A stretch of 64,000 bases of DNA from G963669295 sp963669295. GTDB lineage: Bacteria; Bacteroidota; Bacteroidia; Flavobacteriales_D; CALLUQ01. Positions 36,847 to 44,539 of the stretch are shown piece by piece (the stretch's first letter is position 1; each line of letters opens with the position of its first letter). Location of the stretch: assembly GCA_963669295.1 (NCBI GenBank), contig OY769938.1, positions 1,426,001-1,490,000 of the forward strand, given 5' to 3'. The notes beneath the pieces are model-generated. The model did not search any database, had not been told where the DNA came from, and saw nothing but the letters and a program-made list of their open reading frames with translations. The position numbers were made by a program, and so were the translations under genes.

Positions 36847-38391
36847 ATGAAATTTAACCTGAACGAATTTTTTCTGGGGCTTCCTGCCTTTATGAAAGCT
36901 CGAAACATTTTGCTCCTGTTGGCTGTTATTGCCGCCATTATTTTATACAATGTGGTCATTAACTTTTACTCCCCGGCCAACAACCTTATTTCAAAACTGT
37001 TTCCCGATCATATCAACTATACTTTTTTCTCGGGCTCGCCCAAAGGTTTTTACATCGTTGTTGGTGAATCACTGGTCGAAGAATCAAAAAAAAACAACGA
37101 TTTTGTGCTTTCTAACGAACCATCCAATGGTGGCGTAGAAAATTTTTCGCGGGTGATTAGTCATGCCAACTCTTTTGCCCTGGTGCCCGAATACTTGTTG
37201 CAGGAAAAAGATCGCATGTCGGAATACATCAACGCGGTGTCGCCTCTTTACATCGAACGGCTCCACGTGTTGTACAATACAGAAATGATACCTGGCGAGC
37301 ATCTGCTAACCGGTTACCTGCCTGGTTCTACCAAAGCACTGTTTAAAAAAGGCGTGAGCATTGGCCCGGTGGGCAGCGGCACCAATGTGCTAACCAGTAT
37401 GATCATCAATGAGTTGAGGCAAAACGATACCTCGTGGACCTTTAATACTTTCGACGAAAGTACAGAAGAGGCCTTTGCTTCATTAAAAGACAAGAAAACA
37501 GGCATTATGTTTACCGTAGCCGGTGCTCCAATACCTGAAGTAACCGAACTGTTGCAAGACTCGACTTTTGCCATCATGCCCATTGATCCCTCTTTCATCC
37601 TCCAGCTCAATAAATCGTACAACCACAATTTTCGCATCACCAATTTCAACACCAAGTACAACGACACCCAAATTCATAAAGCCACTACCATAGGCTCGTA
37701 TGCCTACCTGGTAAGCTCTAAAGATGTGCCGGGCCACGTGATAGCCAAAGTGCTACAGATGCTGGAGCAGGCCAAACCTCGCATCAAAGAAAAGCTTGAC
37801 TTAAAAGCCGATGAGGAAGCACAATTGGAAGAATTCAACTTTTGGAAAAACTATACCATGGTGCAGGAACACGAAGAGGTTGCTTTTGCGAAAGACCTTA
37901 TTTTATTTCTAATCACTACGGTTACTTCCACCATCTTTTTCATGTGGCTGTTCATTTGGATTGTTTCCAACTTAAAGATGGCCCGTTACTTTCGACGGGG
38001 CACGCAGCTTTATGCCGGTTTTGTGCCCAAACATTCAAATACCGAAATGGTGGCCAACGAAAATTCGGACATTGACATCGCACTGGTAGATGACCAAAAA
38101 GGCCTGGTGCGCAAGTTAATTCATGCCCTCAACGGCTATTACATGATGAAAGAAGCGATTGTAAAAGATTATGAAACGGGAGGCATTACCGAATCGCATT
38201 TTCGCGGTTTGATTAGCAGTACCGATGGTACCGTAGAAGAATTGCAAGGCATGTTGGCCCGACGCATCTTTTGGTTGATTCATAACAGCAATGCCATGGA
38301 GCTCGAAATTATTCGCAAGTACTATGTAGTAGGCTTCATTAAACGCGAACGATTTTTAGAAATGGAAGCATTGCTAAAAGCATCAAAATAG
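36847..38391 (+). CDS. Membrane-bound TAXI-family solute-binding protein
   Basis: 514 residues. One membrane helix near the N-terminus (about 20-40, ILLLLAVIAAIILYNVVIN), a substrate-binding domain (about 50-340) with the TAXI features FFSGSPKGFYIVVGE, NGGVENFSRVI, SFALVPEYLL, VSIGPVGSGTNV, and GIMFTVAGAPIPEV, a second membrane helix (about 355-382) and a cytoplasmic tail (about 385-514) that is helical and charged. TAXI proteins normally feed TRAP transporters with small carboxylates or amino acids; no TRAP permease gene is near, and the protein is tethered at both ends of the binding domain, so it may instead sense a ligand and signal through the tail. The tail shows no known kinase or nuclease motif. 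Confidence 0.8.
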   Translation: MKFNLNEFFLGLPAFMKARNILLLLAVIAAIILYNVVINFYSPANNLISKLFPDHINYTFFSGSPKGFYIVVGESLVEESKKNNDFVLSNEPSNGGVENFSRVISHANSFALVPEYLLQEKDRMSEYINAVSPLYIERLHVLYNTEMIPGEHLLTGYLPGSTKALFKKGVSIGPVGSGTNVLTSMIINELRQNDTSWTFNTFDESTEEAFASLKDKKTGIMFTVAGAPIPEVTELLQDSTFAIMPIDPSFILQLNKSYNHNFRITNFNTKYNDTQIHKATTIGSYAYLVSSKDVPGHVIAKVLQMLEQAKPRIKEKLDLKADEEAQLEEFNFWKNYTMVQEHEEVAFAKDLILFLITTVTSTIFFMWLFIWIVSNLKMARYFRRGTQLYAGFVPKHSNTEMVANENSDIDIALVDDQKGLVRKLIHALNGYYMMKEAIVKDYETGGITESHFRGLISSTDGTVEELQGMLARRIFWLIHNSNAMELEIIRKYYVVGFIKRERFLEMEALLKASK

Positions 38392-38775
38392 TTTTTCCTT
38401 TTTCTCCAAAAATGCTGTGAAACACAAAAAAAGTGAAAATTTTTTCAAAAAATTTATCATTTCACTGATCAACAATTTGTTACAAAGAAATTAATACCGA
38501 ATAAATCCCTTATTTTATAACGTATTTACACTTAAGTATTTCTACGCAATCGTTTTTGGCCATGCAACCTTTTGGCCAAAAAATGAGTCTTGGTTATGTT
38601 ACGGTTGTTATAATGCCCATAACTCCGAACACTGCTAAGGTCTTACCCACCTTTATTTTCGCATTTGATGTATGAGTTTTACCGAATCCTCTTGCGGCCG
38701 GGCGGCGAGAGGCTAGAGATGATTTGTAAAACGATTCCTGATGCCCGGTAAGGGGATCACCTAAATCTTTTTGTT
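38392..38775. other. 384-bp intergenic region with several inverted repeats
   Basis: AAATTTTTT-c-AAAAAATTT (38437-38455), the strong hairpin TTTTTGGCCA / TGGCCAAAAA with a 10-nt loop (38553-38582), and CCGGGC / GCCCGG (38698-38703 and 38743-38748) enclosing 39 nt of 5' leader before the gene at 38776. The second is symmetric with T and A flanks, so it could stop transcription from both sides. No gene or exact -7 element was seen. Confidence 0.45.
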
Positions 38776-39345
38776 ATGAACAAGGATTTAAATGCGTCTT
38801 TATCCGACATCGATCGGTTAGAGATTGAAGCGTGCCTGGAAAGGGCACAAGAATTAATGCCTTTTTTAACCAACCTAACGCCAGATGATCGTATGCAGAT
38901 CCTCAAGCTGGGTGAGCGTAGTAAAACGTTTGCCGACAAGTTTGCAGTGTATTTGAAGCGGCACCCGGAAATTTTACCGGGCTATATTCCGGCCGATCGG
39001 TTACAAGAGGAGTACAAGTTATGGAGCGATTTGTATGCATTGAACCAAATGACCGCAGAATTGGCGGAAGCGGTGAACGACACCTTGATGTTGGTGGGCA
39101 GTAGCTTATTCGATAAGTTGTTGACCGCCTACAACAATGTAGGGAATGCTCGTAGGCATAACCTACCGGGGGTAGACAGCATGCATGCCGATCTGCAAAA
39201 ACGCTTCCTCTCGGGAGCACCCATCAGCATTGATGAAGAAGGGTTAAACATCACCGATAATGAGGTGGAGGAAAATGCTGATACCAACTCCGATTCGGGC
39301 ATTGGATCGGATGTTGACCCTAGCGAGCCCAACACCGGTTCTTAA
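38776..39345 (+). CDS. Hypothetical cytoplasmic helical protein
   Basis: 189 residues, no signal peptide. Residues 1-145 are predicted all-helical (LEIEACLERAQELMPFLTNLT, DDRMQILKLGERSKTFADKFAVYLKRHPE, ADRLQEEYKLWSDLYALNQMTAELAEAVNDTLMLVGSSLFDKLLTAY split over several helices), ending in RRHNLPGVDSMHADLQKRF, and the last 30 residues are an acidic, Ser/Asp/Asn-rich disordered tail. I recognise no family by name, but the layout (helical bundle about 130-150 residues with a conserved LPGV) is typical of a small hypothetical group in Bacteroidota. Single gene with its own long leader and a strong terminator. Confidence 0.75.
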   Translation: MNKDLNASLSDIDRLEIEACLERAQELMPFLTNLTPDDRMQILKLGERSKTFADKFAVYLKRHPEILPGYIPADRLQEEYKLWSDLYALNQMTAELAEAVNDTLMLVGSSLFDKLLTAYNNVGNARRHNLPGVDSMHADLQKRFLSGAPISIDEEGLNITDNEVEENADTNSDSGIGSDVDPSEPNTGS

Positions 39346-39360
39346 TACCCGGACAGGTAG

Positions 39361-39400
39361 GCACAGGAACAACGGGTAAACGTTTAGCGAAAACCTGTGC
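39361..39400 (+). repeat. Inverted repeat just after the helical protein gene
   Basis: GCACAGG (39361-39367) and CCTGTGC (39394-39400) are exact complements; the loop contains AACG / CGTT. It lies between the stop codon (39345) and the terminator at 39414 and may help stabilise the transcript end. Confidence 0.4.
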
Positions 39401-39413
39401 CGAGGCTCATTAC

Positions 39414-39475
39414 AACACCCCAACCTGGTTCCAGTTCAACTTGAATGAACAGGGCGATGGTTGGGGTGTTTTTTT
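39414..39475 (+). terminator. Intrinsic terminator with perfect 12-bp stem
   Basis: AACACCCCAACC (39414-39425) / GGTTGGGGTGTT (39459-39470) followed by TTTTT. The 33-nt loop is long but the stem is perfect. Confidence 0.8.
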
Positions 39476-39498
39476 GTGTTTGCTTCCCGCCTCCCCTC

Positions 39499-39831
39499 AG
39501 CATCAAACGCCATCCTCTAAGGTTCTCCCTCCTACCACCACAGTATCGAAAGAGATGCTCCAATGCATCAAGAGCAAACCTTTGTAGCATCGAGCGCAAT
39601 GCTTCGCTGCATCAACCGCAAAGCATTGAGGTAAGCACCTGAACCTATGAAGCATTGAAGCCGAACCTCCTGTGGTGATTGATCGAACCTTTAAGCAACA
39701 AGCTCAATCCTTGCAGCATGTATGTCGATGCCTTATAGCATCAAACGCTTACCTAAACAGGTTCGCCAACGAACCCTGGTAGCTTTAAGCCAGAAGCTTA
39801 AAGCATTGGGGTTGAACCTGGCAAGCATTGG
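39499..39831 (+). repeat. Degenerate tandem array with ~21.7-bp period
   Basis: An AGCATCAA-like octamer recurs at 39499, 39520, 39542, 39564, 39586, 39608, 39651, 39694, 39715, 39737, 39759, 39781, 39802 and 39824: steps of 21 or 22 bp, or 43 where one unit is too diverged to see. Mean period is 325/15 = 21.67 bp. A second part of the unit reads AACCTnnnnAGCATTGA (39577, 39642, 39686, 39772, 39815). The period is not a multiple of 3, so it is not a coding repeat; short ORFs across it are not credible. It occupies most of the 677-bp gap (39346-40022) between two hypothetical genes. Confidence 0.75.
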
Positions 39832-39860
39832 CCTTAAAGCTCAATGGATCACTGCCTATG

Positions 39861-39909
39861 CTCTGAGGTACCACAACAATGCTCGGGGCATTTCCATCGC
39901 ACCTCAGAG
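39861..39909. repeat. Nested inverted repeat downstream of the 21.7-bp array
   Basis: Outer arms CTCTGAGGT (39861-39869) and ACCTCAGAG (39901-39909) are perfect; inside, AATGC and GCATT form a second small stem. It could be a structured RNA, a cruciform or a site-specific recombination/protein site. Confidence 0.45.
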
Positions 39910-40022
39910 GTCCCTCACATTATACGGTACAAAGTCATTGAAAACCTTTTATTCAACAAGCCATCCACCCATTTCGTTTTCCACACTTCCAATCGTCAGT
40001 ACTTTATTGTAATTTTAATCGC

Positions 40023-40370
40023 ATGATAACAGAAAAAGAAGCATACGACTTATTTTGTTCTACCCTGCAATGGTTAGACCCTCAGCAGTTAACCCTATCG
40101 GATGAGGTGCTGGGCGGGCTTATCTTTGCCGAATTGGATACCGATGCCACTTCATTTTTGCACGAAAACAACGTTCAACGGCTGGTGAATGCTGGTTATG
40201 TTCCGAAACAACAAGTAGAAAGCATTGCCGCATTGCGCGCTGCTATATTGGCTTTGCTTAACGAAGAAAAAACGGCCACAGCTTATCGCACCCACCCTGA
40301 ATGGGCAACCGTTCGCGCACAAGCCATGCACATCTTATCGGCCGTGATTTTACACCAGGCTGGTGGTTGA
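40023..40370 (+). CDS. Small hypothetical cytoplasmic protein
   Basis: 115 residues, mostly helical: MITEKEAYDLFCSTLQWLDP, ELDTDATSFLHENNVQRLVNAGYVPKQ, AALRAAILALLNEEKTATAYRTHPEWATVRAQAMHIL. No signal peptide and no known family; composition and codon use are like the neighbours, and the frame fills the space between the repeat region and the desaturase gene, with its stop 6 bp from the convergent desaturase stop. Considered a real gene, function unknown. Confidence 0.6.
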   Translation: MITEKEAYDLFCSTLQWLDPQQLTLSDEVLGGLIFAELDTDATSFLHENNVQRLVNAGYVPKQQVESIAALRAAILALLNEEKTATAYRTHPEWATVRAQAMHILSAVILHQAGG

Positions 40371-40375
40371 ATGCA

Positions 40376-41488
40376 TTAAAGCGTAGGGTTTTGCTCTTTC
40401 CCCAATCGGTTTAACAGTTGGGCATGATTTTTTAGTGCCCCCCAAAATGTAGGCTGCGAATGGTAAGGCAACCCAAATTCTTTGGCTGTTTGCTGTACAA
40501 TTTTCGATACCTGCCGGTGGTGTACATGGCACATGTTGGGAAATAAATGGTGTTCGATTTGGTAATTCAATCCACCCACGTACCACGATAAAATACGATT
40601 TTTCGGGGCAAAGTTAGCAGTGGTCAACATTTGGTGCATGGCCCAGTCGCCAGCTACCTGGTGGTCTTTGTTGGGCAATGGAAACTCCGACGTTGGCACT
40701 ACATGTGCCGGCTGGAAGATGCACGCCAGGATGAGCCCCCCCACAAAGTGCATGCTGAACCAACCCAACAGCACATGCCACCACGCTACATCAAGCAACA
40801 GCATAGGCATCACCAAAAACACCGCATAGTACACTACTTTTTGCACCAGTAGCTTTGCCAATTCCTTTCCAAAAGTGGTGCCTTGAGCTTTTACCAATCC
40901 TTTTTGGTTGTAGCGTACCAGCCCAAGAAAATCTTTGAAAGTAACCCACGAAAAGGTCATGAGTCCATACAAGAACCAGGCGTATACAATTTGAAAGCGG
41001 TAAAATGGCTTGAGCGGCTGGTGGGGCGAAAAACGCATCACTCCACTGGGGTCAATATCTTCGTCGTAGCCATCGATGTTGGTATAAGAGTGGTGCAACA
41101 CATTGTGTTGTATTTTCCAGTTCAACGCGTACCCTCCGGCAAGGTTCAGCACCAGCCCTACAAAGTTGTTGACTGACTTTTTCTTCGACAATGCCCCATG
41201 GCAGGCATCGTGCATAATGCCCAGTCCGCAACCGGCCAGCCCTACCCCCATGAGTAGCCATAGCCCGTAAAACATCCACAAGTTGCTCGAAAACCAATTG
41301 GTCATGATGAGCACAAAGGGAGTTAGGTAAAGCAATGGCATCGCAATTACTTTAATCCAAATGCGATAATCGCCCGTACGTGCAATTTTATTCGTCTTGA
41401 AATATTCGTTCACTCTTTTCCGTACGGTTATTCCAAAACCTTGATCGCCTTTAGGAATAAACTTCACTGCATGAAAGGTGGTTGCCAT
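40376..41488 (-). CDS. Membrane fatty acid desaturase (acyl-CoA/front-end type)
   Basis: 370 residues with four to six membrane helices and the three histidine boxes of membrane desaturases: HDACH (93-97), HNVLHH (128-133) and QIEHH (310-314). The Gln in place of the first His of box three marks the front-end (delta-5/delta-6 type) or linoleoyl-CoA-desaturase-like group; the N-terminal cytochrome b5 domain of the eukaryotic members is absent, so a separate electron donor is needed. It introduces a double bond into a membrane fatty acid or acyl-CoA, using di-iron and O2, and probably helps membrane fluidity or polyunsaturated lipid synthesis. A perfect -7 element (TAGCTTTG, 41505-41512) and a palindrome upstream suggest regulation. 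Confidence 0.93.
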   Translation of the reverse strand: MATTFHAVKFIPKGDQGFGITVRKRVNEYFKTNKIARTGDYRIWIKVIAMPLLYLTPFVLIMTNWFSSNLWMFYGLWLLMGVGLAGCGLGIMHDACHGALSKKKSVNNFVGLVLNLAGGYALNWKIQHNVLHHSYTNIDGYDEDIDPSGVMRFSPHQPLKPFYRFQIVYAWFLYGLMTFSWVTFKDFLGLVRYNQKGLVKAQGTTFGKELAKLLVQKVVYYAVFLVMPMLLLDVAWWHVLLGWFSMHFVGGLILACIFQPAHVVPTSEFPLPNKDHQVAGDWAMHQMLTTANFAPKNRILSWYVGGLNYQIEHHLFPNMCHVHHRQVSKIVQQTAKEFGLPYHSQPTFWGALKNHAQLLNRLGKEQNPTL

Positions 41489-41504
41489 CTACTAAAATTT
41501 TGGC

Positions 41505-41512
41505 AAAGCTAG
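41505..41512 (-). promoter_or_regulatory. -7 element of the desaturase gene
   Basis: Minus strand TAGCTTTG equals TAnnTTTG; it would start transcription about 10 nt before the ATG at 41488. Confidence 0.55.
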
Positions 41513-41531
41513 AACGAAAAGATGACGGGTG

Positions 41532-41549
41532 ACATGATTATCATCATGT
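41532..41549. promoter_or_regulatory. Operator-like inverted repeat upstream of the desaturase
   Basis: ACATGAT-TATC-ATCATGT: 7-bp perfect arms around a 4-bp spacer, overlapping the -33 position of the desaturase promoter. A second near-palindrome, CATGTATATACGTG, overlaps its end (41545-41558). A dimeric repressor or activator site is plausible. Confidence 0.45.
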
Positions 41550-41674
41550 ATATACGTGTTTGAGCAAAGAAAGTGGTACTTATGGAGTTGATTGGGGAAA
41601 AGTATACCAATAAAAACAGCGCGCATACTTATTTCCAATATTCATGCGTTACTACTATATCCAACCTTGTACTT

Positions 41675-43105
41675 ATGATTAAAACTGCTATTGCCCTGGT
41701 AATCGCCTGCCTTACTATTGGCTTTTACCACCGTGTTTCTGCCCAGGAGCCCACTGTGATTTTATCGCAGCTGTCCTTGAAATCGAAACCCATGATTAAA
41801 CGAACCGAATCGTTGTACCGCGCGGTGGAAACGCCTCAAATTAATGCACTGGAAACAGGTTATTTGATAAGTTATACCGACGAAAACTACCACGGCCACC
41901 TGCTGTTTTTAGACGACGATTTTCAGTTAAAAAACGATGTAAAACTACCCAGGTCGGGCATTGTAAAGGTGAACACGGCCAACAACCAAATTGCTTTGCT
42001 GCGGTGCAAATACACCTTTCAAAAAGAATCGGTAGGCCCTTATTATTGGGAGCACCACTTGTTTTTTGAGGTATATAACCTGGCAGGGGAAAAAATGAGC
42101 AGCACCAAGTTGGTAGGCGATCAATTTTTTGTGAAGGGGCGTAAAAACAGGACTTACCGTTCTAAATACGAAGCCGCTTTAATGGAGTACGATGGCACCT
42201 ACTACGCTGCTTTTTCTTACCAATTCAATAAAACAAAAAAGTACGATAACATCCACCACCGGCTGGTTCGAATCACTCCCGATCGTAAAGTAACAGTGGT
42301 TAACGACCTGTATAAACACATTCGACAAGTTCAACTACTGGTGCACCGCGATACCCTGTACCATGTGTATACCCAAAGCAGGGGCCCACGGGCCATTTTG
42401 CTTCAAAAGTATGGCATAAAAGCACTGAACGATGCGCCTGTAATGCACGTGGAAGTAGGAAACACAGGGAAAGACAAAGACCGTATGGTGTCGGTTCGTG
42501 CAGTGCAGAAAAACCTGTTTCCCATTACCGATGGCACCGATAAAAAAGCCTTTTTGTGCAGCGACGACCTCATTCCGGTGCGCATTGAACAAGCATTCAT
42601 CACTGCCGATACCTTACGCATGGTGTTGTGTTCGATGCAAGATCGAAAATCGTACGACCTTATTTTAGCCAACTATTCGTTGGATGGCAACAAGTTCAAC
42701 GAACTCCCATTGGCCGCCCATCGCAATTTGCATGAAACATCAGGGTATGTACGACACGATGGAAGTGCTTTGCAGTTGGTTTATCAAGTACTCGATGAAC
42801 GCAATAAAACTCCCGATGGCACCAGGGTGTTAACGTATAACTTCGCCACCACCACCAAAACCGAGCATCCATTGGTTGCGAACATCGCTACCAAGCCTGT
42901 GTTTCAGTTTTACCGCAACCGCCCCGGCAGCGCTTCAAAATTGTATCAACGCGACTTTAGGGTCAATACACGCAACTACAATCATTTTAACTACAACCAC
43001 CTCAATACGGCTAAGGGCATGGTGTTATTGCACTGGGATGAGGTAGGCATTGGTGTGGTGCGTGTGGAGATAGAACCAGAGGCTGCGGTGTTGAAGCAGC
43101 CGTAG
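41675..43105 (+). CDS. Exported protein of unknown function
   Basis: The frame opens at 41573, but the ATG at 41675 starts a classic signal peptide (MIKTAIALVIACLTIGFYHRVSA, cut near residue 23), giving 476 residues. The mature part has repeated strand-rich segments (SYTDENYHGHLLFLDDDFQL, HHLFFEVYNLAGEKM, TYYAAFSYQFNK, HHRLVRITPDRKV, LYHVYTQSRGP, LRMVLCSMQDRKSYDLILANY), consistent with a beta-propeller of six or seven blades. There is no T9SS sorting domain at the C-terminus (ends LLHWDEVGIGVVRVEIEPEAAVLKQP when read through), so it is periplasmic or outer-membrane associated. No family is recognised. Neighbouring lipoproteins have their own promoter. Confidence 0.75.
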   Translation: MIKTAIALVIACLTIGFYHRVSAQEPTVILSQLSLKSKPMIKRTESLYRAVETPQINALETGYLISYTDENYHGHLLFLDDDFQLKNDVKLPRSGIVKVNTANNQIALLRCKYTFQKESVGPYYWEHHLFFEVYNLAGEKMSSTKLVGDQFFVKGRKNRTYRSKYEAALMEYDGTYYAAFSYQFNKTKKYDNIHHRLVRITPDRKVTVVNDLYKHIRQVQLLVHRDTLYHVYTQSRGPRAILLQKYGIKALNDAPVMHVEVGNTGKDKDRMVSVRAVQKNLFPITDGTDKKAFLCSDDLIPVRIEQAFITADTLRMVLCSMQDRKSYDLILANYSLDGNKFNELPLAAHRNLHETSGYVRHDGSALQLVYQVLDERNKTPDGTRVLTYNFATTTKTEHPLVANIATKPVFQFYRNRPGSASKLYQRDFRVNTRNYNHFNYNHLNTAKGMVLLHWDEVGIGVVRVEIEPEAAVLKQP

Positions 43106-43180
43106 AATGTCAAACACGGATATAGAATCCATCCTGGAATGGCATATAAACACCGCTTAAAACACTGTATTTATTCCGTA

Positions 43181-43211
43181 TTTGACTATATTCGTTCATG
43201 ACTTATGTTTG
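43181..43211 (+). promoter_or_regulatory. Full Bacteroidota promoter of the lipoprotein pair
   Basis: TTTG (43181-43184), exactly 19 bp, TATGTTTG (43204-43211): a perfect match to TTTG-N19-TAnnTTTG. Transcription would start near 43218, which rules out the upstream start codons and fixes the ATG at 43239. Confidence 0.75.
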
Positions 43212-43238
43212 TATATGTTAAAAAGGGCATGCTATACT

Positions 43239-43895
43239 ATGAAAGGGTCTTTACCCCTATTAATGTTGGTGGTGATAGCAACATTTACAGCATGTGCCCC
43301 TCCCCCAAAAGAGCATGATATTTCTCCAAAACATAATAACTCTACAGCAATTGAACATGTACTAATTGTTGGTACCGATACCTTGAGTCTTACCCCTATC
43401 TATGATACAATTGCCTGGTATGAGTTAATGAAAGGAGATACCGTACATCGTCAAAGCGCCTTTTTGCGCCAACTGGATGTAACAGATTATGATACTATTC
43501 ACTTGCCTGGGTTTTTAACTTACTACGATAATGATGAAGGTCTTATGTTGGATACCAGTCTTGCTTCGATCAATCACCTGGTGGTTTCCGTTTTTAACAA
43601 AGCTGTTTCAGCGAAAGTACTGGCAGAAAACATAGGTTCAAGATTCAAACTAGAAAGCTCCGAAGGAAAGTACACGATAGAGGAGGTTCGCTTTGAGGTA
43701 TACTGTAAAAACGGCAATTGCAGCTCCGTCGGGCGGGGATTTTTACCCCATGTGAATCTTGAGTTAATACAAAACATAGCTGCTTTAAACGATGAAGAAT
43801 ATCTTGTTTTACGCTACGTCAGAGCAAAAAACAATACTGGTCATAACGTTCACATACACCCACAAATGTGTTGGAAAATTGAAACACTACCATAA
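43239..43895 (+). CDS. Lipoprotein, first of a paralogous tandem pair
   Basis: Starting from 43239 (MKGSLPLLMLVVIATFTAC) the product has 218 residues and a lipoprotein signal with the Cys at residue 19. In-frame starts at 43182 and 43215 are excluded by the promoter at 43181-43211. The mature protein shares a pattern with the next gene: LTPxYDT, DTIxLPGxLxYYDxxEG, a central INxLVVSVF strand, FKLESSEGKY, and a C-terminal EYLVLRYVRAKNNTGHNVHIHPQMCW. The length, order and final Cys-Trp are the same, so the two arose by duplication. Unknown family, presumably an outer- or inner-membrane-anchored envelope protein. Confidence 0.78.
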   Translation: MKGSLPLLMLVVIATFTACAPPPKEHDISPKHNNSTAIEHVLIVGTDTLSLTPIYDTIAWYELMKGDTVHRQSAFLRQLDVTDYDTIHLPGFLTYYDNDEGLMLDTSLASINHLVVSVFNKAVSAKVLAENIGSRFKLESSEGKYTIEEVRFEVYCKNGNCSSVGRGFLPHVNLELIQNIAALNDEEYLVLRYVRAKNNTGHNVHIHPQMCWKIETLP

Positions 43896-44526
43896 CATAT
43901 TAATAGTACTTTGTTGCTTTCTTGTTGCATCGTGTGAGCCTTCTGGTGTAGATTCATCAAACCTTGAAGATGCCTCTGTTAACATTGCCGCAGCTGATAC
44001 GCATCAATTTGTTATTGGTGGCTATTGTGTTCCACTAACTCCCCAATACGATACTACCATCATTGCTCATGAAACGAGAACCTATGCATTGTCTCGTTTA
44101 TCTCACTTCGAGGTCGTACTTGCTGATACTATTCCTCTTCCTGGTTATTTAAATTATTACGATGGTCATGAAGGGTATACTGCGGACGCCATTCCAGATA
44201 CCATCAATGCATTGATTGTAGGTACATTTCACGGTGTCATTCAGCCAGACTCATTGGTAAAGAACTTAAAAAGTCAATTTAAACTAATTAGCCCAATTGA
44301 TGATTATGAACCTTTTTCATTGCTGCTTGAAATATATAGGAAAGAAGGTATTTATGAATTGGGAGCATTGCGGGGTGGCGTTGGCTTTCCTTTAAATGAC
44401 GTAGTTGTTAACGACATTAAAGCATTACGCCCTGGAGATTATGTTGTTTTGCACCATATTGATTTACGATCGTCACATAACCACCGCATACAGGTTTTCG
44501 CTCATCAATGTTGGCAGTTAAAATAG
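43879..44526 (+). CDS. Lipoprotein, second of the paralogous pair (TTG start)
   Basis: The open frame extends to an ATG at 43792 within the previous gene, but the TTG at 43879 gives MKHYHNILIVLCCFLVASC, a good lipoprotein signal, a 17-bp overlap with the previous stop, and 215 residues, almost the same length as its paralogue (218). It shares LTPQYDT, DTIPLPGYLNYYDGHEG, a central INALIVGTF strand, FKLISPIDDY and a final HQCW. The overlap means translational coupling. Probably anchored in the envelope. It lacks some acidic stretches of the first copy. Function unknown. Confidence 0.72.
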   Translation: MKHYHNILIVLCCFLVASCEPSGVDSSNLEDASVNIAAADTHQFVIGGYCVPLTPQYDTTIIAHETRTYALSRLSHFEVVLADTIPLPGYLNYYDGHEGYTADAIPDTINALIVGTFHGVIQPDSLVKNLKSQFKLISPIDDYEPFSLLLEIYRKEGIYELGALRGGVGFPLNDVVVNDIKALRPGDYVVLHHIDLRSSHNHRIQVFAHQCWQLK

Positions 44527-44539
44527 GCATCAACCTCAA

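Noticed and set aside
39499..39831. CRISPR-like array
   Set aside because: Units are only ~22 bp long in total with no separate constant repeat and variable spacer, and no cas genes are in the window.
39722..40012. 96-residue ORF on the plus strand over the end of the tandem array
   Set aside because: It crosses units of a 21.7-bp repeat that is not in phase with codons and a nested inverted repeat; the protein looks like random translation of that repeat.
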